From the NCBI RefSeq assembly GCF_022049065.2, contig NZ_CP095743.1:821001-885000 (forward strand): a stretch of DNA of 64,000 nucleotides, read 5' to 3'. Origin of the DNA: Niallia sp. Man26 (GTDB lineage Bacteria; Bacillota; Bacilli; Bacillales; Cytobacillaceae). Both the position numbers and the translations under genes were made by a program. The notes beneath the pieces are model-generated. The model ran no database searches. It had not been told where the DNA came from and was given only the letters and a program-made list of their open reading frames with translations. Shown piece after piece: positions 33,760 to 44,717 of this stretch; the stretch's first letter is position 1; every line of letters starts with the position of its first letter.

Positions 33760-35010
33760 ATGGTGGAAAGAAGAACTCCGATAGCGGTGGAGGAAGCAGT
33801 AAAGAAAGTAATGGATTGTAAGCTGGCGGGGAAAACGGAATATGTTTCGATCTTTGACAGCAGTGACCGATTTCTGGCAGAAGACATAAAGGCCGACCAC
33901 GATATTCCAAGGTTTGATAGAAGCGCATATGATGGATATGCATTTCTATCAAAGGCTAGTGCTTGCTGTACAGAGGAAAATCCACTCATTTTGGAAGTAA
34001 TCGACGAAATTGGTGCAGGGTATGTATGCAAAAAAAACATCGGCAAGAACGAGGCTGTCAGAATCATGACAGGAGCAATGCTGCCTAAGGATTGTGATGC
34101 TGTTGTCATGCTGGAGGATGTGGCTGAATCTTCAGTTGACGGCAAACCGTATATTACTGTTACTAAGCAAGTGCAAATGGGGGAAAACATCTCTTTTAAA
34201 GGGGAGGATGTACAAGAGGGCGAAGTCCTTGTACAAAAAGGAACGAAAATTAACCCTGGTATTGTTGCTCTGTTGGCAACATTCGGCTATGAGCAAGTAC
34301 CTGTTGCGAAAAAACCAAAAATCGGCGTTTTCGCAACAGGAAGTGAACTGCTTGAGGTTAATGAACCTTTAGAGGAGGGCAAAATCAGGAACAGCAATGC
34401 TTATATGGTAATGGCACAAATTAAGCAGGCTGGAGCTGAAGCTGTATATTTTGGGAAGCTTGCAGATATATTGGAAGATAGCTATGAAGCTATTAAAGAG
34501 AGCTTAAATGCTGTCGATATTCTAGTGACAACGGGAGGCGTTTCTGTCGGTGATTTTGATCTGCTGCCCGTTATTTATCAGAAATTAGGAGCAGAAGTGC
34601 TTTTTAACAAGATTGCCATGCGCCCAGGCAGTGTGACTACAGTGGCAAGCCTTGATGGAAAGCTTCTGTTTGGCCTTTCTGGAAATCCATCTGCATGTTT
34701 CGTCGGCTTTGAGCTTTTTGCCCGGCCAATTGTCAGAACGATGCTGTTTGCAGAAAAACCGCATTTGCCAACTGCGACTGCCATACTGACAGCGGATTTC
34801 CTGACTTCCAATGCGTTCACAAGATTTATTAGAAGCAGAACCTTCCTGGATGAAGATGTATTATATACTGGCCCAAGCGGGACAGATAAGTCCAATATTG
34901 TCAGCAGCCTTAGCCATGCTAATGCGTTGACTGTCCTGCCAGGAGGACAAACTGGCTACAAGGCCGGAGATCGTGTGCAAGTGATAATGTTAGAAGGAAA
35001 TATTAATTGA
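33760..35010 (+). CDS. moeA: Molybdopterin molybdenumtransferase MoeA
   Basis: A 416-residue MoeA inserting molybdate into adenylylated molybdopterin. Landmarks: HDIPRFDRSAYDGYAF, the VRIMTGAMLPKDCDAVV segment, the MoCF motif TTGGVSVGDFD (about residues 254-264), GLSGNPSAC and the C-terminal beta domain. GAGGG is eight bases before the chosen ATG; a longer form would overlap moaA. The start lies 16 bases after the moaA stop, so the two are one operon. Confidence 0.92.
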   Translation: MVERRTPIAVEEAVKKVMDCKLAGKTEYVSIFDSSDRFLAEDIKADHDIPRFDRSAYDGYAFLSKASACCTEENPLILEVIDEIGAGYVCKKNIGKNEAVRIMTGAMLPKDCDAVVMLEDVAESSVDGKPYITVTKQVQMGENISFKGEDVQEGEVLVQKGTKINPGIVALLATFGYEQVPVAKKPKIGVFATGSELLEVNEPLEEGKIRNSNAYMVMAQIKQAGAEAVYFGKLADILEDSYEAIKESLNAVDILVTTGGVSVGDFDLLPVIYQKLGAEVLFNKIAMRPGSVTTVASLDGKLLFGLSGNPSACFVGFELFARPIVRTMLFAEKPHLPTATAILTADFLTSNAFTRFIRSRTFLDEDVLYTGPSGTDKSNIVSSLSHANALTVLPGGQTGYKAGDRVQVIMLEGNIN

Positions 35011-35020
35011 TAAATAACGT

Positions 35021-35060
35021 TAAAACACCTGTTCTTTTTAAGAATAGGTGTTTTTCTTTT
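35021..35060 (+). terminator. Terminator after moeA
   Basis: Long stem AAACACCTGTTCTT / AAGAATAGGTGTTT (one G-T pair) with a short loop and T-rich tail. Confidence 0.9.
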
Positions 35061-35147
35061 TTTATGTAAAAAGAAAGGGCAAGACAACACCATGGCACAT
35101 ATCATTAGTAAAGAAAATAGAAAATTAATTCTTTTTTGAAAAACGGT

Positions 35148-35202
35148 TGATTTTATAATGCTAAGTTTTTATAATAAGAGAATCGAATATTAATATTTAT
35201 AA
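35148..35202 (+). promoter_or_regulatory. arg operon promoter with possible arginine-repressor site
   Basis: TTGATT (35148-35153), 16-base spacer, TATAAT (35170-35175). Just downstream CGAATATTAATATTTAT (35184-35200) resembles an ARG box half site GAAT with A/T centre. AhrC/ArgR represses argC operons in Bacillus. The promoter is good; the operator match is weak. Confidence 0.55.
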
Positions 35203-35248
35203 ATAAAAATGATTAAATATACAGAGTTTCCTGTAGAAGGAGGAAATG

Positions 35249-36283
35249 ATGAAAGCTGCAATTATCGGCACAACTGGATATGGCGGAGCTGAATTGATGA
35301 GGGTTTTAGCTAATCACCCTGAATTTTCTATTCACTCTGTCCATACAACAAGGGATGAAGTCCCTGTATGGAATGAATATCCCCATTTATATGGCATCGT
35401 TGAAAATAAATTAGAAAAAGTAGATTCCTCTCTTATTGCAGAGAATTGTGATGTTGTCTTTTTTGCTACGCCGTCTGGTGTATCAAGCAAACTTATTAGT
35501 GATTTTGCAGATAAACCAATCAAGATCGTTGATTTATCTGGTGACATGCGTCTTCGAAATTTAGATGATTATCAGAACTGGTATAAAAAACAGCCGGCTT
35601 CTAGTGAAGTGGTCAGCAAGTTTGTCTATGGTTTGTCTGAGTGGAATAAAGAAAAAATCGCAAAGGCAGATTGGTTATCTAATCCGGGTTGTTATCCGAC
35701 TGCAACATTGCTTGGGTTAGCACCTGTTATTAAAGAAAATCTTGTTAAGCCGGACAGCATCATAATTGATGCGAAATCAGGAATCTCTGGTGCAGGCAGG
35801 ACACCGTCTAGGGGGACTATGCTTGCAGAAATGAATGAAAATTTAAAAATATATAAAGTGAATGAACATCAGCATATTCCTGAAATAGAGCAGCAGCTGA
35901 CAGACTGGAATGACTCTATCCGTCCTGTTACTTTTTCGACACATTTGCTTCCTGTAAACAGAGGAATTATGGCGACTATTTATGCTTCTCTAAAGGAAGA
36001 AAATACAGCAGAGCAAATACATGAACTGTTTATGGAGGCATATAAAGACAAACCTTTCGTGCGGGTGAGGCCAATAGGTAATTATCCTTCCATTAAAGAG
36101 GTTAATGGTTCCAACTATTGCGATATCGGCATTCATCTTGATGAAAGAACTAAAAGACTAACTATTATATCAGTAATTGACAATTTAATGAAAGGCGCTG
36201 CAGGGCAAGCAGTACAAAACGCGAACATTATGTTCGGCTTGGATGAATGTACGGGCTTGAATTTTGTGCCGATGTATCCATAA
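35249..36283 (+). CDS. argC: N-acetyl-gamma-glutamyl-phosphate reductase
   Basis: A 344-residue NADPH-dependent reductase of arginine synthesis. It starts MKAAIIGTTGYGGAEL (dinucleotide motif GTTGYGG) and has the catalytic Cys in SNPGCYPTA (about residue 147) and the His in GISGAGRTP/VNEHQHIPEI region. AGGAGG lies five bases before the second of two adjacent ATGs, which is chosen. It is first gene of argCJBD-carAB-argF, the same order as in B. subtilis. Confidence 0.95.
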   Translation: MKAAIIGTTGYGGAELMRVLANHPEFSIHSVHTTRDEVPVWNEYPHLYGIVENKLEKVDSSLIAENCDVVFFATPSGVSSKLISDFADKPIKIVDLSGDMRLRNLDDYQNWYKKQPASSEVVSKFVYGLSEWNKEKIAKADWLSNPGCYPTATLLGLAPVIKENLVKPDSIIIDAKSGISGAGRTPSRGTMLAEMNENLKIYKVNEHQHIPEIEQQLTDWNDSIRPVTFSTHLLPVNRGIMATIYASLKEENTAEQIHELFMEAYKDKPFVRVRPIGNYPSIKEVNGSNYCDIGIHLDERTKRLTIISVIDNLMKGAAGQAVQNANIMFGLDECTGLNFVPMYP

Positions 36284-36295
36284 GGAGGAGTATTT

Positions 36296-37537
36296 ATGCA
36301 GGTTGTATCAAATGGAGAGCAAACCTCTCAAATAAAAGAACTAGTGAATGGCAGCATTGTCACACCAGCTGGTTTTAAAGCGGCAGGTTTGCACGCTGGG
36401 CTGCGTTACAATAAAAAAGATTTGGGAGCGATTGTGAGCGAAGTACCTGCAAGCTGTGCAGCAGTTTACACAATGAGTCATTTCCAAGCAGCGCCGCTAA
36501 AGGTGACACAGGAGTCTATTAAATCAGAAAAGCTCATTCAAGCAGTTGTTGTTAACAGCGCCTGTGCAAATGCCTGTACTGGTGAAAAAGGCTTAATTGA
36601 TGCTTATAAAATGCGCGAATTGCTGGCAAATCATCTCGGAACAAAACAAGAGTATGTAGCTGTTTCCTCAACGGGTGTTATAGGCGAATACTTGAAGATG
36701 GATAAAATCGAAGCAGGAATCAGTCAGCTTATCTTTGGAAATACACAAGAGGATGCAGACAGTTTCCAAGAGGCTATTTTAACAACAGATTTAGTCATGA
36801 AAAAATGCTGCTTTACAGCTGAAATTGGTGGCAAGACAGTTACTATCGGCGGAGCTGCCAAAGGATCTGGCATGATTCATCCTAATATGGCGACAATGCT
36901 TGGCTTCCTGACAACAGATGCGAATATATCTTCAGATGTGCTGCAGACAGCATTAAGTACAGTGATTCCAACATCCTTTAATCAAATCACTGTTGATGGA
37001 GATACATCCACAAACGATACAGTGCTTGTAATGGCGAACGGATGTGCAAAAAATGAAGAGCTTACTTTAGACCACCCTGATTATCCTGTATTTGTTGACT
37101 TGTTATCTGCTTCATGTGAAAGTCTTGCAAAGCAAATTGCCAAAGATGGCGAGGGTGCTACGAAATTAATCGAAGTAAATGTGAAGGGCTGTAAGACAGA
37201 GGAAGAAGCAAGAGTTATTTCTAAACAGATTGTCGGTTCCAACCTCGTGAAAACAGCGATGTATGGATCTGATGCAAACTGGGGCAGAATCATTACAGCT
37301 ATCGGCCAAACGAAAACGGATGTAAACCCAGCTTCTGTAGATATTGCAATCGGACCGATTACTATGCTGAAGAACAGTGAGCCGCAAAGCTTTTCGGAAG
37401 AAGAAGCAATTGACTATTTGAGCAAGGACTATATTCAAGTTCATGTTGATTTGCATAATGGCGACAAACAAGGAACAGCATGGGGATGCGACCTGTCCTA
37501 TGATTATGTCAAAATCAATGCAAGCTATCGAACATAG
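36296..37537 (+). CDS. argJ: Bifunctional glutamate N-acetyltransferase/amino-acid acetyltransferase ArgJ
   Basis: A 413-residue ArgJ precursor. The self-cleavage site is in HPNMATMLGF, where Thr (about residue 200) becomes the N-terminal nucleophile of the beta chain. Oxyanion-type residues lie in SSTGVIGE. It transfers the acetyl group from acetylornithine back to glutamate, giving the cyclic pathway. AAGGAGGAG precedes the ATG, and it starts 12 bases after argC. Confidence 0.95.
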   Translation: MQVVSNGEQTSQIKELVNGSIVTPAGFKAAGLHAGLRYNKKDLGAIVSEVPASCAAVYTMSHFQAAPLKVTQESIKSEKLIQAVVVNSACANACTGEKGLIDAYKMRELLANHLGTKQEYVAVSSTGVIGEYLKMDKIEAGISQLIFGNTQEDADSFQEAILTTDLVMKKCCFTAEIGGKTVTIGGAAKGSGMIHPNMATMLGFLTTDANISSDVLQTALSTVIPTSFNQITVDGDTSTNDTVLVMANGCAKNEELTLDHPDYPVFVDLLSASCESLAKQIAKDGEGATKLIEVNVKGCKTEEEARVISKQIVGSNLVKTAMYGSDANWGRIITAIGQTKTDVNPASVDIAIGPITMLKNSEPQSFSEEEAIDYLSKDYIQVHVDLHNGDKQGTAWGCDLSYDYVKINASYRT

Positions 37538-37550
37538 GAGTGTGCACGTG

Positions 37551-38321
37551 ATGAAGACAATACTTATTAAATGTGGAGGAAGCGTCATTGATCAGCTTTC
37601 CGAAGGATTCTTCACCAGCATAAAAAAACTGCAACAAGATGGCTTTCACATTATATTTGTCCACGGCGGCGGCCCTGACATCAATGAAATGCTTGATTTA
37701 TTATCTGTAAAAGCCGAATTTCATAATGGGCTGCGAAAAACAACAAAAGAGGCCCTTGCAGTTGTGGAGATGGTCCTTTCTGGAAAAACCAACAGGAAAC
37801 TGGTCGATTTATTAAGGAAGAATAATCTTTATGCAGTCGGCTTAAACGGAACGGATGACAACTGTCTTACAGCAAGTATTATCGATGAAGAAAATCTTGG
37901 GTTTGTTGGCAATGTGGAGGAAGTAAACAATAAGCTAATCTTAAGACTGTTAGAAGAAGGCTATATTCCAGTTGTGACTCCCCTTGGAATTACAGCAGAA
38001 GGCATTAAGCTGAACATTAATGCAGATTATGCTGCTTCAGCTGTTGCTAAAAGCTTAAAGGTTGAGCAATGTCTTTTTGTAACAGACGTAGACGGCATTA
38101 TCATTGATGGAGATATTGCCAGTTTAATAGGAAAAGAAGAAGTGCTGCAGTATATTGAACAAGGGCAGATTACAGGAGGTATGGTCCCGAAAGTTACTTC
38201 CGCGTTAGCTGCTATTGACAGTGGCTTAAACAGTGCCATGATCGTATCAGGAAAAAAAGAATTTTATGCAGATGAGAGATGGAACGGAACAAAAATTGTA
38301 GCGAAAGCGGAGGTTATGTAA
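37551..38321 (+). CDS. argB: Acetylglutamate kinase
   Basis: A 256-residue amino acid kinase phosphorylating N-acetylglutamate. The N-terminus MKTILIKCGGSVID carries the ATP-binding Lys and GG; FVHGGGPDINEML binds substrate, and VTDVDGI and GGMVPKV are present. A much longer reading would run back into argJ, so the ATG after AGGAGTGTGCACGTG is used, giving the family length (258 in B. subtilis). Its TAA is followed at once by the argD ATG. Confidence 0.94.
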   Translation: MKTILIKCGGSVIDQLSEGFFTSIKKLQQDGFHIIFVHGGGPDINEMLDLLSVKAEFHNGLRKTTKEALAVVEMVLSGKTNRKLVDLLRKNNLYAVGLNGTDDNCLTASIIDEENLGFVGNVEEVNNKLILRLLEEGYIPVVTPLGITAEGIKLNINADYAASAVAKSLKVEQCLFVTDVDGIIIDGDIASLIGKEEVLQYIEQGQITGGMVPKVTSALAAIDSGLNSAMIVSGKKEFYADERWNGTKIVAKAEVM

Positions 38322-39479
38322 ATGAGTCATTTATTTCCTACTTATTCTAAATGGGAAATTGAGCCAGCATCAGCTAAAGGAAGCTATATGTACAGTACAG
38401 AAGGTAAGAAATATTTGGATCTTACTGCAGGTATCGGTGTTTGCAATCTCGGCCATTGCCATGAAGAGGTAAAGGCAGCAGTTGAAGCACAACTGGAAAA
38501 ATTCTGGCATGTTTCTAATCTTTTCCCGGTAGAAATACAGGAAAAAGCAGCCGAAGCATTGGCGAAAGCAAGTTCAATGGATGCAGTATTCTTTGCCAAC
38601 AGTGGTGCAGAAGCAAATGAAGCAGCAATCAAGCTTGCAAGAAAAGCTACCGGCAAAACAAAAATTATCACATTTGAGCAGTCCTTCCACGGCAGAACCT
38701 TTGCAGCAATGTCGGCAACAGGGCAAGAGAAAATTAAGCATGGCTTTGGTCCAATGCTTGAAACGTTCGTATATGTGCCATTTAACGATATAGATGCATT
38801 AAAAGCTGTGCTGACAGATGAAGTTGCGGCAGTCATGCTTGAGATTGTTCAAGGTGAAGGCGGCATTCATGTAGCTAGTCAAGAATTTCTGCAAGAAGCA
38901 GAAGCGCTAGCAAAAAGCAAAGGTGCATTGTTAATCATAGATGAGATTCAAACAGGAATCGGCAGAACAGGAAAACCATTTGCATTTCAGCATTTTTCCT
39001 TAAATCCCGATATCATCACATCGGCTAAAGGGTTAGCAAATGGCCTTCCAGTCGGAGCAATTGCAGCGAAACAAGAATTAGTAGAATTTTTTGGACCTGG
39101 AAGTCATGGCACTACATTTGGAGGCAATCCTCTGGCAATGGCAGCAGCGACAAAAACAATGGAGATTATTTTTGAAGAAAGCTTTCTGCAAGAAGTAGAG
39201 CAAAAAAGCGAATTTCTTATTAGCCTGTTAACAGAAAATCTGAAGGAAAATACAGCGGTAAAGGATATCCGCGGATTAGGTTTGATGATAGGAATTGAAC
39301 TTGAAGTACCTGTAGCCAATGTGCTTAGTGACTTAAGAGAATCGGGCTTGATTGTTCTGAATGCAGGAGAAAAGGTAATACGACTTTTACCAAGCTTGAA
39401 TATAACTACAGAACAGTTAAAGGAAGCAGTAGAAATATTAGCAAGCAAACTAAAAATTTACAGCAATATTGCAATTTAA
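38322..39479 (+). CDS. argD: Acetylornithine aminotransferase
   Basis: A 385-residue class III PLP aminotransferase. The cofactor Lys236 lies in TSAKGLANGLPVG; also FANSGAEANEAAIKLAR, FHGRTFAAMSATGQ and DEIQTGIGRTG are typical. It converts N-acetylglutamate semialdehyde to acetylornithine. The ATG abuts the argB stop, with GGAGG inside the argB end as ribosome site. Confidence 0.95.
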   Translation: MSHLFPTYSKWEIEPASAKGSYMYSTEGKKYLDLTAGIGVCNLGHCHEEVKAAVEAQLEKFWHVSNLFPVEIQEKAAEALAKASSMDAVFFANSGAEANEAAIKLARKATGKTKIITFEQSFHGRTFAAMSATGQEKIKHGFGPMLETFVYVPFNDIDALKAVLTDEVAAVMLEIVQGEGGIHVASQEFLQEAEALAKSKGALLIIDEIQTGIGRTGKPFAFQHFSLNPDIITSAKGLANGLPVGAIAAKQELVEFFGPGSHGTTFGGNPLAMAAATKTMEIIFEESFLQEVEQKSEFLISLLTENLKENTAVKDIRGLGLMIGIELEVPVANVLSDLRESGLIVLNAGEKVIRLLPSLNITTEQLKEAVEILASKLKIYSNIAI

Positions 39480-39501
39480 GATGTATTTTTTTGCAGTGTG
39501 A

Positions 39502-39515
39502 TGTATAATTATAAG
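39502..39515 (+). promoter_or_regulatory. Possible internal ARG box before carA
   Basis: TGTATAATTATAAG lies 44 bases before the carA start in the only larger gap (79 bases) of the arg operon. It has the near-palindromic TGNAT-A/T-ATNCA form of ArgR/AhrC boxes with two or three mismatches. Confidence 0.3.
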
Positions 39516-39558
39516 AAATTTAAAATAAATATACAAGACTTATAGAGGTGTGCTAAAG

Positions 39559-40638
39559 ATGGAAGGATACTTGCATTTAAGCAATGGAGCGAAATATAAA
39601 GGAAAATTCGTTACAAACGCAATGGAAGAAATTTGTGGAGAAATCGTCTTCTTTACAGGAATGACAGGATATCAGGAGGTTTTAACAGATCCTTCTTATA
39701 AAGATCAAATCATCGTCTTTACGTATCCGCTTATAGGAAACTATGGCATTAACAAAGAAGATTTTGAGAGTAAAAAGCCGCATGTTAAAGGTGTAATCGT
39801 TTATGAAGCAAACAAGCAGGCTTATCATTATCAGTCACAACATTCACTTGCTGAATATTTGGAAAAATGGGATATTCCTTTGCTGAGCCATGTTGATACA
39901 AGATCAATCGTGAAGAACATCCGTACGGAAGGCTCCATGCCTGCCATTCTTTCAGGAAACGGGGAAGTTGATAAAGCAGGCTTCTCATTAATAAAGGATT
40001 CGAAGGTACCGAAAGTGTCAGAAAAGGCACAGCAAACATACAGCGAAGGCGACTACCATATCGTGCTGGTCGATTTCGGCAAAAAGGAAAGCATGCTCGA
40101 TGCCCTTGTGGAGAGAGGCTGTAAGGTAACCGTCGTACCTTATGACACAGCATTTGAAGCAGTTAAGAAACTGCAGCCAGATGGAATTTTGTTGTCAAAC
40201 GGACCTGGAGATCCCAAAGAGCTAACGAGTGTATTGCCGACTATAAAACAGTTAATTCAAGCTTATCCTACATTAGGAATTTGCCTTGGTCACCAGCTGG
40301 CAGCATTAGCTCTTGGCGGTGACACAACAAAGCTGTCATTCGGACACAGAGGGGCAAATCATCCTGTTTATGATAAGCGAAATAACAAAGTGATTATGTC
40401 CTCACAAAACCACAGCTATGTGGTGGAAGAAGGCAGTCTAGCAAACACTGGCTGTGAGGCAAGATTCTTTAACTTGCATGATAATTCTGTCGAAGGTATG
40501 ACACATAATGTGTATCCTTTGCAGACAGTGCAGTTCCATCCGGAAGCAAATCCTGGACCTTCAGAGGGCCATTATATATTTGATGAATTTATAGAAAATG
40601 TTAAAGCAAACAATGGGAGAGTTTTTGCATATGCCTAA
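39559..40638 (+). CDS. carA: Carbamoyl-phosphate synthase small chain (arginine-linked)
   Basis: A 359-residue glutamine amidotransferase subunit. Residues 1-150 form the N-terminal domain (GEIVFFTGMTGYQEVLTDPSY), and the class I glutaminase domain has the nucleophile in LGICLGHQLAALALGG and the His/Glu pair in FHPEANPGP. It supplies ammonia to CarB. GAGGTG lies before the ATG; a GTG three codons earlier is less likely. Because it is inside the arg operon it is the arginine-specific enzyme; a pyrimidine copy (pyrAA) is expected elsewhere. Confidence 0.94.
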   Translation: MEGYLHLSNGAKYKGKFVTNAMEEICGEIVFFTGMTGYQEVLTDPSYKDQIIVFTYPLIGNYGINKEDFESKKPHVKGVIVYEANKQAYHYQSQHSLAEYLEKWDIPLLSHVDTRSIVKNIRTEGSMPAILSGNGEVDKAGFSLIKDSKVPKVSEKAQQTYSEGDYHIVLVDFGKKESMLDALVERGCKVTVVPYDTAFEAVKKLQPDGILLSNGPGDPKELTSVLPTIKQLIQAYPTLGICLGHQLAALALGGDTTKLSFGHRGANHPVYDKRNNKVIMSSQNHSYVVEEGSLANTGCEARFFNLHDNSVEGMTHNVYPLQTVQFHPEANPGPSEGHYIFDEFIENVKANNGRVFAYA

Positions 40639-43600
40639 AGACAACAGTATTAAAAAAATATTAGTAATTGGTTCAGGCCCTATTGTTATTGGGCAAGCGG
40701 CAGAGTTTGATTATGCTGGCACACAAGCATGCATGGCATTAAAGGAGGAGGGCTACCAGGTCATCCTTGTCAATAATAATCCAGCGACCATCATGACAGA
40801 TCAAACCTTTGCAGATTCGATTTATTTCGAACCGCTTACTCCAGATGTATTGGAAATGATTATTGCAAAGGAACAGCCTGATGGCTTGCTTGCAACATTA
40901 GGCGGGCAAACAGGTTTAAATCTTGCCTTCCAATTAAGTGAACAAGGAATCCTTGAAAAATACGATGTTAAGCTGTTAGGAAGCTCGATCGAATCCATTA
41001 AAAAGGGAGAGGATCGTGAAGCATTCCGCCAGCTCATGTATGAATTGAATGAACCAGTTCCAGAAAGCAAAATCGTTCATTTAGTAGAAGAAGCAATTGA
41101 GTTTGCGGAAGAAATTGGATTCCCCATTATCGTACGCCCTGCTTACACTTTAGGAGGAACAGGCGGCGGAATTGCTGACGATATGGAGGAGTTTAAAAGA
41201 CTTGTCAGCGGCGGTCTTAAAGAAAGTGCCATCGGCCAATGTCTAGTGGAAAGAAGCATTGCTGGCTTTAAGGAAGTCGAATATGAGGTAATGCGTGACA
41301 GCATGAATACATGTATCACGATTTGTAATATGGAAAATATTGACCCAGTCGGTATCCATACAGGTGACAGTATCGTTGTTGCCCCTTCACAGACATTGAC
41401 GGATGTAGAATACCAAATGCTTCGCTCTGCTTCTATTAAAATTATTTCTGCCTTAGGAATTATCGGCGGCTGCAATATTCAGTTTGCTCTTGATCCGAAC
41501 AGCAAGAAATATTATTTGATTGAAGTCAATCCACGGGTCAGCAGATCGTCAGCACTTGCTTCAAAGGCGACAGGGTACCCGATTGCCAGAATGGCAGCGA
41601 AATTGGCGGTTGGTTATACACTTAATGAAATCGTGAACCCAGTTACAGGAGATACGTTTGCGAGCTTTGAACCAGCTCTTGATTATGCAGTTGTTAAATT
41701 TCCAAAATGGCCATTTGATAAGTTCCCAAGTGTTACTAGAAAGCTGGGAACACAGATGAAGGCAACTGGAGAAGTAATGGGAATTGACCGCAATATTGAA
41801 AGAGCGCTGTTAAAAGCAATTCGATCTTTGGAAATTAAAGGGAATGATTTGACTGTTCCCGGAATAGCTGCTGCAAGTACAGATGAATTGTATGAAAAGG
41901 CTAAAGATCAAACAGATGAAAGATTTTTTGTGTTGTTAGAATTGCTCCGCAGAGGAGAAACGATGGAAGCAATCCATCACTTAACGAAAATCGATTTGTT
42001 CTTCCTACAGATTTTCCATGGGCTTGTAAAGATGGAGAAGGCTATTCTGTCCACTTCTCTTGAAGAAGCAGGAGAAGAAGCATTGCAGTTATGGAAAGAA
42101 AAAGGATTCAGCGATGCATTCCTTGCAGCAGCATGGCAGTGTACAGAACAGGATGTGCGCAACAAACGCAAAGCTCTCGGTATATTGCCTGTGTATAAAA
42201 TGGTTGATACATGTGCAGCAGAATTTGAAGCAAAAACGAACTACTACTATTCCACTTATTATGGAGAGAACGAGCAGACAGAAAGCAGCAAGCGTAAAGT
42301 GCTTGTTATCGGCAGCGGTCCGATTCGCATCGGTCAAGGGATTGAATTTGATTACTGCTCTGTTCATGGTGTATTTGCTTTAAAGCAGGAAAATATCGAA
42401 ACCATCATCATCAATAATAATCCAGAAACGGTGAGCACAGACTTTGCGACAGCAGACAGATTGTATTTTGAACCACTGACAATCGAAGATATTATGAATG
42501 TCGTAGATTCAGAGGGAATTAAAGAAGCAATCGTTCAGCTTGGCGGACAGACTGCCATAAATGTGGCAAAAGGATTAGAAGAATACGGTGTGAAAATTCT
42601 CGGCACAGACAGCAAAACAATTGATGTTTTAGAAGACAGAGATCTGTTTTATCAAATGCTTGATGAAGAAAGCATTCCTCATATCGAAGGAGATATTGCC
42701 TTTGACGAAGCAGGCTTGCTAACTGCTGTGAATAAATTGACTTACCCTGTCCTCATTAGACCTTCCTATGTTATCGGTGGAAAAGGGATGGAAAGAATCA
42801 ATAATGACGATGATTTGAATGCTTATCTGCAAACAGACATTCCTTATCCAGTCCTTGTTGATCAATTCCTAGAGGCGTATGAAGCAGAATTGGATTTGGC
42901 AGCAGATGGAGAAAACATATGTGTTCCAGCAATCATGGAGCATATCGAAAAGACAGGTGTCCATTCTGGTGACAGTCTTTCGATGCTACCGGCCCAAACT
43001 CTGACAGAGTCTGTACAAGACAAAATGCTGACATATGCGAAAAAGATTGTCGGCAATACAAAATACAAAGGTCTTATGAACATTCAATATATTATTGATG
43101 GCGAGAAGGTATATGTATTAGAAGTAAATCCACGTGCAAGCAGAACCGTTCCAATTGTCAGCAAGGTGACAGGTGTCCCATTAGTTCAAATTGCGACAAA
43201 AATATTGCTCGAGAAATATAATTTGTCAGAAGAAGAGAAAACCTTCAAGAATGATCTCGACTTTGTCTGCATTAAATACCCAGTTTATTCAAATTATGCT
43301 CTCAAAGGACTTGATTCCAAAGTCGGTCCGGAAATGAGATCTACTGGGGAAGGAATTGCTCTTGCAGATTCAATAGCAGAAGGCTTGAAAAAGGTATTCC
43401 ATCCGACATTGAAAAAAGTCGAGAATAAACAAATTATCATAAAATCTGACAACTTCGACATTGCTATAAAGCAAAAGGCAGAGGCAGTTGGATTAACAGT
43501 AAAAACAGCAGAGGAAGCTGGACCGCTGTTGGCTGAAGACCAAACAGTCGCGTTTTATAACCCAGAAAATGGAGCAGATGACAAGCTTCTCCGTGAAACA

Positions 43601-43741
43601 GCAACAAGAAATCGTCTAATTACATTTACACAACAGGAAAGCTTAGAGGCATTCATTGAGTCCTTTAAAGCAGACTCTATTTCTGTCCAATCTATTAATG
43701 AATGGCATAATAAATCGAAAAAGGGTGTGAGCACCGTATGA
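40631..43741 (+). CDS. carB: Carbamoyl-phosphate synthase large chain (arginine-linked)
   Basis: A 1036-residue protein of two homologous ATP-grasp halves. The first begins [21 protein letters not shown], the second [22 protein letters not shown] near residue 555, written here in part. [13 protein letters not shown] and [11 protein letters not shown] are the two nucleotide loops, and the last 120 residues form the allosteric domain. The ATG overlaps the carA stop by 8 bp. It joins ammonia, bicarbonate and two ATP to carbamoyl phosphate for ArgF. Confidence 0.95.
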   Translation: MPKDNSIKKILVIGSGPIVIGQAAEFDYAGTQACMALKEEGYQVILVNNNPATIMTDQTFADSIYFEPLTPDVLEMIIAKEQPDGLLATLGGQTGLNLAFQLSEQGILEKYDVKLLGSSIESIKKGEDREAFRQLMYELNEPVPESKIVHLVEEAIEFAEEIGFPIIVRPAYTLGGTGGGIADDMEEFKRLVSGGLKESAIGQCLVERSIAGFKEVEYEVMRDSMNTCITICNMENIDPVGIHTGDSIVVAPSQTLTDVEYQMLRSASIKIISALGIIGGCNIQFALDPNSKKYYLIEVNPRVSRSSALASKATGYPIARMAAKLAVGYTLNEIVNPVTGDTFASFEPALDYAVVKFPKWPFDKFPSVTRKLGTQMKATGEVMGIDRNIERALLKAIRSLEIKGNDLTVPGIAAASTDELYEKAKDQTDERFFVLLELLRRGETMEAIHHLTKIDLFFLQIFHGLVKMEKAILSTSLEEAGEEALQLWKEKGFSDAFLAAAWQCTEQDVRNKRKALGILPVYKMVDTCAAEFEAKTNYYYSTYYGENEQTESSKRKVLVIGSGPIRIGQGIEFDYCSVHGVFALKQENIETIIINNNPETVSTDFATADRLYFEPLTIEDIMNVVDSEGIKEAIVQLGGQTAINVAKGLEEYGVKILGTDSKTIDVLEDRDLFYQMLDEESIPHIEGDIAFDEAGLLTAVNKLTYPVLIRPSYVIGGKGMERINNDDDLNAYLQTDIPYPVLVDQFLEAYEAELDLAADGENICVPAIMEHIEKTGVHSGDSLSMLPAQTLTESVQDKMLTYAKKIVGNTKYKGLMNIQYIIDGEKVYVLEVNPRASRTVPIVSKVTGVPLVQIATKILLEKYNLSEEEKTFKNDLDFVCIKYPVYSNYALKGLDSKVGPEMRSTGEGIALADSIAEGLKKVFHPTLKKVENKQIIIKSDNFDIAIKQKAEAVGLTVKTAEEAGPLLAEDQTVAFYNPENGADDKLLRETATRNRLITFTQQESLEAFIESFKADSISVQSINEWHNKSKKGVSTV

Positions 43742-44685
43742 TATTAACGTCACTAACAGACTTGAAGGGCAAAGACTTACTCACATTGGCTGAATACTCT
43801 TCAGAGACAATTGTCGAGCTTGTTAATAAAGCGAAGGAATTGAAAGAAGCACATTTAAATGGAGAAATAATCACACCATTAAAAGGAAAAACGCTTGGAA
43901 TGATTTTTGAAAAGTCCTCAACAAGAACAAGAGTTTCCTTTGAAACTGGAATGTTTCAGCTCGGGGGGCAGGCCCTTTTCTTAAGCTCCCGCGACTTGCA
44001 AATTGGAAGAGGAGAACCTATTTCTGATACGGCAAAGGTTTTATCTCAATATGTGGATGCGATTATGATTAGAACATTTGCACATGAAACGGTCGAAGAA
44101 TTGGCAGAACATGCTACAATCCCTGTCATTAATGGATTAACAGATCTTCATCATCCATGCCAAGCGCTGGCTGATTTGCTGACTATTCTTGAGGTGAAGG
44201 GGACTCTGCAAGGGCTGAAGCTAGCTTATATTGGCGATGGAAATAATGTCGCACATTCGCTCATGATTGCTTGCGCAAAAGTTGGAATAGATATCGCTGT
44301 AGCAACACCAGCAAATTATGAGCCGAACGAGGAAATTGTTGCTTTAGCAAAAAGCTTTGCAATGATAAGCGGGAGCGCCGTTTCCATTGTCCAAGATCCA
44401 GTGGAAGCAGTGAAAGATGCAGATGCTATCTATGCAGACGTTTGGACCAGCATGGGTCAAGAAGAAGAAAACGAACAAAGACTAAAGGATTTCCAAGGTT
44501 TCCAAGTTAATAAAGAGCTCGTCGCACATGCTAAAGCTGATTACATGTTCCTTCACTGCCTGCCTGCACACAGGGAAGAGGAAGTAACAGCTGAAATCAT
44601 TGACGGACCGAACTCGTACGTATTTCAAGAAGCAGGGAACAGAATGCATGCCCAAAAAGCATTGCTTGTTGAATTATTGAGTTAA
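43738..44685 (+). CDS. argF: Ornithine carbamoyltransferase
   Basis: A 315-residue transferase making citrulline. The carbamoyl-phosphate motif [12 protein letters not shown] (about residues 53-64), HPCQALADL, and the ornithine-binding HCLPAHR are present. Its ATG sits in the carB stop (ATGA). It ends the arg operon, followed by a terminator. argG and argH are not in the window. Confidence 0.95.
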   Translation: MILTSLTDLKGKDLLTLAEYSSETIVELVNKAKELKEAHLNGEIITPLKGKTLGMIFEKSSTRTRVSFETGMFQLGGQALFLSSRDLQIGRGEPISDTAKVLSQYVDAIMIRTFAHETVEELAEHATIPVINGLTDLHHPCQALADLLTILEVKGTLQGLKLAYIGDGNNVAHSLMIACAKVGIDIAVATPANYEPNEEIVALAKSFAMISGSAVSIVQDPVEAVKDADAIYADVWTSMGQEEENEQRLKDFQGFQVNKELVAHAKADYMFLHCLPAHREEEVTAEIIDGPNSYVFQEAGNRMHAQKALLVELLS

Positions 44686-44690
44686 GTTTC

Positions 44691-44717
44691 TAAAGCCTAT
44701 TTCGATAGGCTTTTTTC
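44691..44717 (+). terminator. Terminator of the arg operon
   Basis: Stem AAGCCTAT / ATAGGCTT with a TTCG-type loop and six T. Confidence 0.9.
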
